Of a stretch of 5,665 nt of DNA, positions 1-5,236 are shown one piece after another. Source of the stretch: Acidobacteriota bacterium (GTDB lineage Bacteria; Acidobacteriota; Terriglobia; Acidoferrales; 2-02-FULL-67-57); the NCBI GenBank assembly GCA_016210895.1, contig JACQTG010000280.1, positions 1-5,665 of the forward strand. Reading direction: 5' to 3'. The notes under the pieces are model-generated. The model was not told the DNA's origin. It made no database searches and saw only the letters and a program-made list of their open reading frames with translations. The translations under genes and the position numbers were made by a program. How positions within the stretch are numbered: position 1 is the stretch's first letter; every line of letters begins with the position of its first letter.

Positions 1-444
1 CCCTGGGCCAAGCTGGAAGTGCGCGGCCACGCTGGCGCCTACCAAACAGTGCCGCCGGTCTGAAGAATTCTCCGGCCACTCGCCTTCAAGCTCAGCCGTC
101 GCCCGCAGGGCGCTTGCCTGGTGGAGATAGGTCCCCGCCAGGACGACACTTTCGCCATTGAATTGCGCCACCGCGTAGAGATAGGGGAGCACCGTGGTGA
201 TGCGTCCCGCCGAAACTACCTTCAGCTCTTCGGCCAGAGCCTCCTCGAGCAGCTCCCCTTTCGTCGGCGTCACGAGCAAGTTCGCGCCATAGCGATGAAA
301 CTCGCGGCTCACTTTCGCTCGGGCATCGAAGTAGAGATTGATCAGAGCGGACGTGACGGCGGCTGCGAGCGTCAGCGCGGCCACGGCCACACGCGTGCGT
401 CGCTGGCTCTGCCAGAACGATCGCTTGACCATCCGCCAGAACAC
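1..444 (-). CDS. MacB/FtsX-like ABC transporter permease, N-terminal part (second permease of the iron locus; cut by window edge)
   Basis: Only the first 148 codons are present; the frame is open to base 1. The protein begins (V/M)FWRMVKRSFWQ, has a basic stretch (QRRTR, about residues 14-18), then one hydrophobic helix at about 19-38. The extracytoplasmic part follows, with GANLLVTP (53-60) and VLPYLYAVAQ (85-94). The first permease has the same order of motifs (GANLLVLP, FAPYLYQSVQ), so the two are paralogues. Known family: MacB-type permeases have one N-terminal helix, a large periplasmic domain and a C-terminal three-helix FtsX domain; the last part lies outside the window. The start is GTG at 444, chosen because AAGGAG (452-457) sits 7 nt upstream; the in-frame ATG at 432 is too far from it. 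The upstream gene's TAG ends 1 nt before, so the two are probably translationally coupled. Inferred role: half of an ABC-type complex serving the FTR1 iron importer, as in the C. jejuni P19 locus. Confidence 0.88.
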   Translation of the reverse strand, partial: MFWRMVKRSFWQSQRRTRVAVAALTLAAAVTSALINLYFDARAKVSREFHRYGANLLVTPTKGELLEEALAEELKVVSAGRITTVLPYLYAVAQFNGESVVLAGTYLHQASALRATAELEGEWPENSSDRRHCLVGASVAAHFQLGPG

Positions 445-445
445 C

Positions 446-1720
446 CTACTTCTCCTTCAACACCGTCGCCGGACTGTACGCTCGGAGTTGCCGAATCGAC
501 CAGACCGTGCCGATGAGGGCGACGAGCACGCCCAGCAAGGCAATGCCAACCACCAGCAGCGGCTTCGGGTCCAGCTCCGTGCCAAACACGCTTCGCGCAA
601 TCCATTCCGCTCCGGCCAGGCCCAGCCCGTAGCCGAGCACGCCTCCCACGAGGCCCACCAGCACAGCCTCGGTGAGGAAGAAACCCCCAAGAAGCAAGCC
701 GCCGGCTCCCAGCGCCTTCATCAAGGCGATTTCCCGCCGCCGCTCGAGCATTGCGGCCCGGGTGCTGCCCAGCATCGCCAATGCAGCCGCTCCCAGGGCC
801 GCCAGGCTGACCAAGGCGAGCAGGCGGTTGATGCGGTTCAGCAAGGCGCTCTCCGCCTGGGCGACGCGACGGATGACGCGGGCTTCAGTATCGGGCAGGG
901 CCTCCTGGATCTGGTGCGCGATGGAGCTGACGTAGGGCGTGCAGTACCAGCGGTCGTATTCGGCCGGCGTCATCGAGCGGGGATCCCGCCGCGCCAGCGG
1001 ATCATCCGGACTGACGAGCGCGCTCACCTCCAGCCGGCGCAACGCCCCGGCTCGCCCGGTCATCTCCTGGAGCCAAGCCAGGGGAACGAACACCTGCTCT
1101 TCCTCCGGCCCGCCCGTAATCAGCCGGCCACGCACGCGCAGGCGCTCGACGCCACGGCCCGGAATCCCCACGCTCAACTCAACCCCGGATTGCAAGCGCA
1201 AACGCTCGGCGAGCGCCCGGCCCACCAGGGCTTCCGCTACGGCGGCATCCCGCGGCAACGCGCCCTCAACCTGCCAACTGGGATGGACAGCCAGCAGCCC
1301 GGTCTCAACTGTCGTGCCGTCATTCAGCGGAAGGGATTTCCGGAACCAGGTACCCGTGAGCTGCACCGTGCGGTCGTCGGCCAGCTGCACGCTTTGGTAG
1401 AGATAAGGCGCGAAGGCCAGGATGTGATGCCGCCAGAAAATCTGCTTGAGCCTGGGCAGGTCGTCCTCGCGGAGGAAACTGCCTTCGCTCAGGGGCCGCA
1501 GGTCTACGCCGCCGAGCTCGACCGGCAACGTGTCCGCCTTGGGGAGCACGAGGAGGTTGGCGCCGAAGGAACGCAGCTCGCGCGCGAGCTTGTCGCCGAC
1601 GTCGAAAGCCACGCTCAGCGCGGCCGCGGCCACGCCGGTGCCGAGGGCCAAGGCCGCCAGCGCGAGCGCGAGCCGACGGCGATTTCTCCCCAGCGAAGCG
1701 CGAAGGAGGCGAAGGAACAT
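446..1720 (-). CDS. MacB/FtsX-like ABC transporter permease (first permease of the iron locus), complete
   Basis: A complete 424-residue inner-membrane protein. It has an N-terminal helix at about 17-38 preceded by basic residues (RNRRR), and an extracytoplasmic region of about 40-295 with GANLLVLP (53-60), FAPYLYQSVQ (103-112) and the segment RWYCTPYVSSIAHQI (257-271). The C-terminal FtsX domain has three hydrophobic segments at about 299-318, 340-371 and 386-407. The cytoplasmic loop ERRREIALMKALGAG (326-340) is the typical FtsX-domain signature that contacts the ATPase. It starts 9 nt after the FTR1-DUF2318 stop codon and ends 1 nt before the next permease, so it belongs to that operon. 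No strong Shine-Dalgarno is visible before its ATG, which fits reinitiation from the upstream gene. By analogy with C. jejuni Cj1661/Cj1662 it probably works with the iron permease; the transported substrate cannot be read from the sequence. A MacB-type export role unrelated to iron is the main alternative. Confidence 0.92.
   Translation of the reverse strand: MFLRLLRASLGRNRRRLALALAALALGTGVAAAALSVAFDVGDKLARELRSFGANLLVLPKADTLPVELGGVDLRPLSEGSFLREDDLPRLKQIFWRHHILAFAPYLYQSVQLADDRTVQLTGTWFRKSLPLNDGTTVETGLLAVHPSWQVEGALPRDAAVAEALVGRALAERLRLQSGVELSVGIPGRGVERLRVRGRLITGGPEEEQVFVPLAWLQEMTGRAGALRRLEVSALVSPDDPLARRDPRSMTPAEYDRWYCTPYVSSIAHQIQEALPDTEARVIRRVAQAESALLNRINRLLALVSLAALGAAALAMLGSTRAAMLERRREIALMKALGAGGLLLGGFFLTEAVLVGLVGGVLGYGLGLAGAEWIARSVFGTELDPKPLLVVGIALLGVLVALIGTVWSIRQLRAYSPATVLKEK
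452..457 (-). promoter_or_regulatory. Shine-Dalgarno site that fixes the GTG start of the second permease
   Basis: AAGGAG on the minus strand lies inside the last codons of the first permease gene, 7 nt before GTG at 444-442. It supports the GTG start over the ATG 12 nt further in and points to coupled translation of the two permeases. Confidence 0.7.
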
Positions 1721-1729
1721 CGGAGATCG

Positions 1730-2992
1730 TCAGTCCCGGAAAGCGCTGCTGACGGCTCTGAGGTCGTCCACCTGAATCACCAGCGTGTCGTCCTCAATCC
1801 GTGAAGCGAGCGGGATGGGGTTGCAGCCGCCGCCCTGGCCGATGGAGGGGATGTAGATGACAGCCGCGCAGTTCTTGCAGATGACATTGCCCTCGCGCTG
1901 GTAGTAGCCGACGATGCCGCACAGTTGGCAGGCATCAAGCGCGGTGGCAAGCCCCCCAGTGGGGTGCTCGATGACCAGAAAGCGAACCGTCGCATCCCGG
2001 TCGGTCCAGGCGAAGCGGTGCAAGTTGCCACCACGCAACGGGCTCGCCGGGATGCGGATGACCGCGCCCTCAGCCACGACCGGCCGTGCAGGACTCAGTG
2101 CCTGATCGTTGCGCGCATAGACATATTCGGCTGTCAGGATGAGGGCGATGCCGAAGGTGGTGGTGGCGGCGACGCTCATCCAGCGACGCTGCTGCCGGTG
2201 CCGCCAACGCTCACGGCGCTGCTCGGCCTCGTTCAGGGACCCAACCGAGAAGGCTCCCTGGCGGCGCAGCAGCAGTTCGCGCGCCACCAGCCAGCCGGCC
2301 GCGGCCAGGACGACCACGAAAAAGAAGACCTCATTGCGCACAATCGGCCCCAGCAGAGCCATCATCCGCGGCCCTGAAGGAATCACCATCGCTTCCGAGA
2401 GCTCGTGCAGCCCGGTCAGGGTAAGCTGCACGGCTACGATGACTAAGACCAGGCTGGTCACGTGGAAGAAGCGGTCGAGCCGAATCGGCAACATACCCTT
2501 GAAAAAGGAAACACCCAGAGCGATGGCCGTGCCCAGACCCAGACCGAGTCCGAGGAGCACAAGCAGGCCTTCGGTGTTGACGGCCACCCCGGCGAGCATC
2601 AACACCGTCTCGGCTCCTTCGCGGGCGACCATCAGAAAGACGAAAAGAAACAAGCCCAGAGCGGCGAAGCGGGAGCCTCCGGCGATGTGCTCGACGCGCT
2701 GCTCGATCCCCTGCCGCAGCCGGCGCGCCACCCGCTGCATCCAGACAATCATGGTGACGAGCAAGACGGCGGCTACCAGGAGCAAGAACCCTTCCACGGT
2801 CTCCTGATTCCAGGCAAAGCGCTCGAGCGCGACCGCCAGCGCTACACTGGCCACCAAAGCGGCCACGACGCCAAACCAGACCCAGCGTTCCAGACGGGGC
2901 CGTGCCGTCTTGCGCAGATAAAGCAGGACGATGCCGACGACGAGCGCGGCTTCGACGCCCTCCCGGAGGGCAATGAGAAAGGCTGAGAGCAT
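1730..2992 (-). CDS. FTR1-family iron permease fused to a DUF2318 (Fe-S-type) C-terminal domain
   Basis: A 420-residue membrane protein, first gene of the minus-strand operon. The N-terminal part is FTR1-like: helix 1 carries REGVE (10-14) and a later helix carries REGAE (124-128). These are the two REGxE motifs whose acidic residues bind iron during transport in the family. Hydrophobic segments lie near 3-25, 35-55, 66-84, 108-130, 142-162, 177-195 and 219-238. A very basic loop (251-271, many Arg) precedes an eighth hydrophobic segment at about 272-290. Residues 305-420 then match DUF2318: DACQLCG with C355/C358, ICKNC with C372/C375, and IGQGGGCNPIPL with C390. The cysteines suggest a metal or Fe-S centre facing the periplasm (inference). 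In C. jejuni the two parts are separate genes flanking P19; here they are one protein. The start matches the family N-terminus (MLxAFLIxLREG). Likely function: inner-membrane iron import coupled to redox at the periplasmic face. Confidence 0.93.
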   Translation of the reverse strand: MLSAFLIALREGVEAALVVGIVLLYLRKTARPRLERWVWFGVVAALVASVALAVALERFAWNQETVEGFLLLVAAVLLVTMIVWMQRVARRLRQGIEQRVEHIAGGSRFAALGLFLFVFLMVAREGAETVLMLAGVAVNTEGLLVLLGLGLGLGTAIALGVSFFKGMLPIRLDRFFHVTSLVLVIVAVQLTLTGLHELSEAMVIPSGPRMMALLGPIVRNEVFFFVVVLAAAGWLVARELLLRRQGAFSVGSLNEAEQRRERWRHRQQRRWMSVAATTTFGIALILTAEYVYARNDQALSPARPVVAEGAVIRIPASPLRGGNLHRFAWTDRDATVRFLVIEHPTGGLATALDACQLCGIVGYYQREGNVICKNCAAVIYIPSIGQGGGCNPIPLASRIEDDTLVIQVDDLRAVSSAFRD

Positions 2993-3022
2993 CAGTCTGC
3001 GCGGAGAGAGGTGACCTTGGGT

Positions 3023-3050
3023 GTTGCAACTTGTTGCAACTTAGTTGCAT
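3023..3050. promoter_or_regulatory. Candidate operator: three GTTGCA half-sites with an embedded 7-1-7 palindrome
   Basis: Seen directly: GTTGCA occurs at 3023, 3033 and 3044, so the copies are spaced 10 and 11 bp apart, one helical turn each. The first two are part of a perfect 10-bp tandem (GTTGCAACTT). The right pair forms a perfect 15-bp 7-1-7 inverted repeat, TGCAACT-T-AGTTGCA (3035-3049). The left pair forms a 7-2-7 inverted repeat (3024-3039). The 7-1-7 geometry equals that of classical Fur boxes, but the bases differ from GATAAT-type half-sites. Placed between promoter and iron permease, it is a plausible binding site for a metal-responsive repressor, with room for two overlapping dimers. 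The identity of the regulator is inference. Confidence 0.6.
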
Positions 3051-3061
3051 CTCCCCACGCC

Positions 3062-3090
3062 AGTGTAGAAGGAAAGCGAAGCGCTGTCAA
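3062..3090 (-). promoter_or_regulatory. Sigma-70-like promoter of the iron-transport operon
   Basis: On the minus strand there is a perfect -35 TTGACA (3085-3090), a 17-nt spacer, and -10 TACACT (3062-3067; four of six match TATAAT). Transcription would start near 3055-3056, about 63 nt before the FTR1 ATG. The three-repeat operator candidate lies immediately downstream of the predicted start, which suits repression by blocking initiation or early elongation. No other promoter of comparable quality is visible for this operon. Confidence 0.7.
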
Positions 3091-3162
3091 CTCTAGAATG
3101 CGCCACCCGCTCCCGCAACCCCTCCGTTGGCGTTCTCGATAGCCCTCGCACGCCTGGGGTAG

Positions 3163-3182
3163 TAAAATCCACGACTGAGGAA
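3163..3182 (+). promoter_or_regulatory. Start signals of the aldolase gene: possible -10 and Shine-Dalgarno
   Basis: TAAAAT at 3163-3168 differs from the -10 consensus at one base, but no convincing -35 lies 16-18 nt upstream, so the promoter call is weak. GAGGAA at 3177-3182 sits 9 nt before the ATG at 3192 and is an acceptable ribosome binding site; GAGG at 3185-3188 is too close to the start. If TAAAAT is used, the leader would be only about 15-20 nt. Confidence 0.35.
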
Positions 3183-3191
3183 CAGAGGCCC

Positions 3192-4211
3192 ATGGCGAAA
3201 CTCACCTCGGGAAAGCTCAAAGGGTTACAAAAAGTTTCTGATCAGCGCGGCGTCATCGCGGCGGCGGCGATGGACCAGCGCGGCTCGCTGCGCAAAGCCA
3301 TTGCCAAGGAGCGTGGCCTAGCGTCCGAGCAGGTGACGCCGGAAATGATGGGCGAGTTCAAGGCCGCCGTCACCCGCGTTCTGACACCCTACGCCAGCGC
3401 CATCCTGCTCGATCCCGAGTATGGGCTCGCGGCCTCGCGCGAGCGCAGTGCGAACGCCGGCCTGCTGCTCGCCTACGAAAAGAGCGGCTACGACAAAACT
3501 GCCCCCGGGCGGATGCCGGACCTCCTGCCCCTGACGGTGAAGCAGCTCATTGACGACGGCGCCAACGCCATCAAGGTTCTGATGTACTACACGCCGCTTG
3601 ACCCACCCGGCATCAACCAGGAGAAACAGGCCTTTGTGGCGCGCATCGGAGCCGAGTGTGCCTACTGGGACGTGCCCTTCTTCCTGGAATTCGTCGGCTA
3701 CGACCCCGAGGGAGACGAAAAGAGCCCGACGTACGCGCGCAAGAAGCCCGAAATCGTCACCCGCAGCATGGCGGAATTTTCGAAGCCGGAGTACCTAGTC
3801 GACGTGCTGAAGGTGGAGGTTCCCGTCAACCTGAAATACGTCGAAGGCACGCGGGCTTTTGCCAGGACGAAAGCCTACAGCAAGGCGGAAGCGCTCGACT
3901 TCTTCCGCCGCGCCGCCGCCGTGGCCAAGAAACCTTTCATCTATCTGAGCGCGGGCGTGTCGAATGCGGAGTTCACCGAGAACCTGGAGCTCGCGGCCGA
4001 GGCGGGCGTGGCGTTCTGCGGCGTGCTCTGCGGGCGCGCCACCTGGCAGGACGGCATACCCGTCTATGCCAAGCAAGGGGTGAAGGCCCTGGAAGACTGG
4101 CTGACCGGCCAGGGAGTGAAAAACATCGAGGCCGTGAACCAGCGCCTGGCCGCCGCCCATCCCTGGTCCACCTACTATGACGTCGGCGTCGGCACCCCGG
4201 CTTCCCGGTAA
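3192..4211 (+). CDS. lacD: Class I tagatose-1,6-bisphosphate aldolase (LacD family)
   Basis: A 339-residue cytoplasmic enzyme, close to the family length of about 325-330. LacD-type aldolases split tagatose 1,6-bisphosphate into dihydroxyacetone phosphate and glyceraldehyde 3-phosphate through a lysine Schiff base. Visible landmarks run in family order along a TIM barrel: AAAAMDQRGSL (23-33), LLDPEYG (72-78), NAIKVLMYY (125-133), FFLEFVGY (163-170), DVLKVEVPVNLKYVEG (204-219) and IYLSAGVS (250-257). The Schiff-base lysine is expected at K207, matching LacD K205. No lac or tagatose operon genes are nearby, so the physiological substrate is unclear. The family is known to accept other ketohexose 1,6-bisphosphates, including fructose 1,6-bisphosphate, so a role in central metabolism is possible. 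It is transcribed divergently from the iron operon and is followed 13 nt later by a small gene, probably in the same transcript. Confidence 0.9.
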   Translation: MAKLTSGKLKGLQKVSDQRGVIAAAAMDQRGSLRKAIAKERGLASEQVTPEMMGEFKAAVTRVLTPYASAILLDPEYGLAASRERSANAGLLLAYEKSGYDKTAPGRMPDLLPLTVKQLIDDGANAIKVLMYYTPLDPPGINQEKQAFVARIGAECAYWDVPFFLEFVGYDPEGDEKSPTYARKKPEIVTRSMAEFSKPEYLVDVLKVEVPVNLKYVEGTRAFARTKAYSKAEALDFFRRAAAVAKKPFIYLSAGVSNAEFTENLELAAEAGVAFCGVLCGRATWQDGIPVYAKQGVKALEDWLTGQGVKNIEAVNQRLAAAHPWSTYYDVGVGTPASR

Positions 4212-4224
4212 GGGTTCCTCTGCG

Positions 4225-4518
4225 ATGAGTGAAGAAATCAAACTGAACGACCTGCGGCGGTTTGCCATCCTCAGTCGAACAGTCGTCACGTACCGCAGCC
4301 GCCAGGGCGGCCGTGCCTGCGTCATCAACCGCAAGGGGACGATTGAGGTTCCCGAGATCAGCGGCCGACCCACCTTCAACGCCGAAGAATTGCTGGCCGT
4401 GGCCGACGAGTTTCACCTGGAGCCAGAAACGAGTGCGGCTCGCACCTTAGCGCGCGAAGAGCTGGCCGGCTTGTTGAAAAAATTGGCCCCGGCAGCGGCT
4501 GCCCCTAAAGAAGAGTAA
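4225..4518 (+). CDS. Small protein of unknown function, downstream partner of the aldolase gene
   Basis: A 97-residue soluble protein that I do not recognise. There is no signal peptide or membrane segment. It has one cysteine (C32, in GGRACVINRKGTIEVPEISGR), a charged middle (EELLAVADEF) and probably helical segments from about 52 to 87, ending in an Ala/Pro-rich, acidic tail. The ATG at 4225 is chosen over the ATG at 4177 in the same frame, which would overlap the aldolase by 35 nt; AAGGG at 4210-4214 lies 10 nt before 4225. The 13-nt gap to the aldolase stop suggests co-transcription. Codon use is like that of its neighbours, and the coherent charged, non-repetitive sequence supports a real gene. 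A role linked to the aldolase is only a guess from position. Confidence 0.72.
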   Translation: MSEEIKLNDLRRFAILSRTVVTYRSRQGGRACVINRKGTIEVPEISGRPTFNAEELLAVADEFHLEPETSAARTLAREELAGLLKKLAPAAAAPKEE

Positions 4519-4521
4519 CCG

Positions 4522-4557
4522 CGCGCTCTGTTTGGGTCAGAAGGTGCGCGACTTTTT
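4522..4557 (+). terminator. Possible rho-independent terminator after the aldolase/small-protein unit
   Basis: CGCGC (4522-4526) can pair with GCGCG (4546-4550), and TCTG (4527-4530) with CAGA (4538-4541), around a 7-nt loop. A 4-nt bulge (4542-4545) interrupts the 3' side. Five T follow at 4553-4557. The bulge and the short T run make this moderate. It lies 3-39 nt after the small protein's stop and before the LTxxQ gene, which has its own strong ribosome binding site. Confidence 0.4.
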
Positions 4558-4617
4558 CCCCGATTGCGGGTTGAATGATACAGAGAAGCAACGGAGCGTG
4601 TCCTGGAAGGAGAAGAG

Positions 4618-5205
4618 ATGACAGTATCTAGAAAGACCGTCATTGCGGCGGTATGTGCGTTGCTGTTGACAGCGGGTGGTGCGGCACTGCTCGGCCAATC
4701 GCCCGAGCCCCTGCCGCCGGAGCCGCCTGTGTTCGACGACACGGGTCCGCTCGTCGACAACCCTGGCCTGCGCGAAGAGCTAGCCTTGAGCGAGGCCCAG
4801 ATCGAGCAATTGCGGGCGCTCGGGCATGAGGCAGCCAAGACAGGGATTCGCCATCGAGCCGACCTGGCCGTGAAGCGAATGGAACTCGAGGAACTCCTGG
4901 AGGCAGAGACTCCCGACCGGGCTCTGGTGGACAAGAAGCTCCGGGAAATCAGCGACCTGCAGCACGTCATGCTGAAGTCGCGCGTGGATTCCCGCTTGGC
5001 GCTGGCAGGCGTTCTGACGCCGGAGCAGCGCGCCAAGCTGCGGTCGCGCTTGCAGGACCGCGCGCGGGGTCGCCACGGCTTCCGCCGCGGCGAACGAGGT
5101 TTCGGCGGGCGGGGATTCCAGGAGCGCGGGTTCGGCCCGCGAGGTTTCGGCGGGCGCGGCGGTATCCCTCCAAGGCCTGAAGCACCGCCGGCGCCGCAGC
5201 CCTAA
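4618..5205 (+). CDS. Secreted LTxxQ (Spy/CpxP-like) periplasmic protein with Arg-Gly-Phe-rich tail
   Basis: A 195-residue protein. A signal peptide covers about 1-26 (RK, then a hydrophobic core IAAVCALLLTAGGAALL). A proline-rich linker (29-37) is followed by a helical domain of about 50-145 with two LTxxQ-like motifs, LSEAQIEQL (57-65) and LTPEQRAKL (133-141). This is the arrangement in Spy, CpxP and related periplasmic stress or metal-sensing proteins. The region between them is highly charged and lacks cysteine or histidine clusters that would define a metal site. From about 150 to 182 the chain becomes low complexity (RGRHGF, RGERGFGGRGF, ERGFGPRGFGGRGG), then ends in a Pro/Ala tail. The start is supported by AAGGAG at 4607-4612, 5 nt before ATG. 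Likely role: periplasmic chaperone or envelope-stress component; no partner sensor kinase or sigma factor is in the window. It is convergent with the methyltransferase gene. Confidence 0.8.
   Translation: MTVSRKTVIAAVCALLLTAGGAALLGQSPEPLPPEPPVFDDTGPLVDNPGLREELALSEAQIEQLRALGHEAAKTGIRHRADLAVKRMELEELLEAETPDRALVDKKLREISDLQHVMLKSRVDSRLALAGVLTPEQRAKLRSRLQDRARGRHGFRRGERGFGGRGFQERGFGPRGFGGRGGIPPRPEAPPAPQP
5095..5156. repeat. Two 17-bp direct repeats inside the RG-rich tail coding region
   Basis: The same 17-bp unit (CGAGGTTTCGGCGGGCG) occurs at 5095-5111 and 5140-5156, start to start 45 bp, which keeps the reading frame (15 codons). It encodes RGFGGR each time. A shorter related unit (GCGGGTTTCGG-like) lies between. 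The repeats probably arose by in-frame duplication and may vary in copy number. Confidence 0.75.
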
Positions 5206-5236
5206 GAGGCTAAAGTCGCTCCGGCGCTTGCGCGCG

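Noticed and set aside
338..1804. Long plus-strand open frame of 488 codons
   Set aside because: It lies antisense to the complete FtsX-like permease, is rich in Gln, Arg, Ala and His in a way typical of a GC-rich opposite-strand frame, and shows no domain. The minus-strand protein has clear membrane segments and family motifs.
2139..2986. Plus-strand open frames of 222 and 174 codons opposite the FTR1 gene
   Set aside because: Both are compositionally biased antisense shadows of a gene with unmistakable REGxE and CxxC motifs.
4177..4224. Upstream ATG at 4177 as the start of the small protein
   Set aside because: It lies inside the aldolase coding region and has no good ribosome binding site; the ATG at 4225 has AAGGG at 10 nt.
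3795..4416. Minus-strand open frames opposite the aldolase and the small gene
   Set aside because: They overlap a convincing aldolase, have no recognisable domain, and arise from the high GC content.
4551..4585. Possible promoter before the LTxxQ gene (ACTTTTT and TGATACA elements)
   Set aside because: Neither a sigma-70 pair with 16-18 nt spacing nor a clear ECF-type pair could be made; only the ribosome binding site is convincing.
5223..5236. Short GCGC-loop-GCGC hairpin between the convergent genes
   Set aside because: The stem is only 4 bp and no T run follows on either strand, so it is not supported as a terminator.
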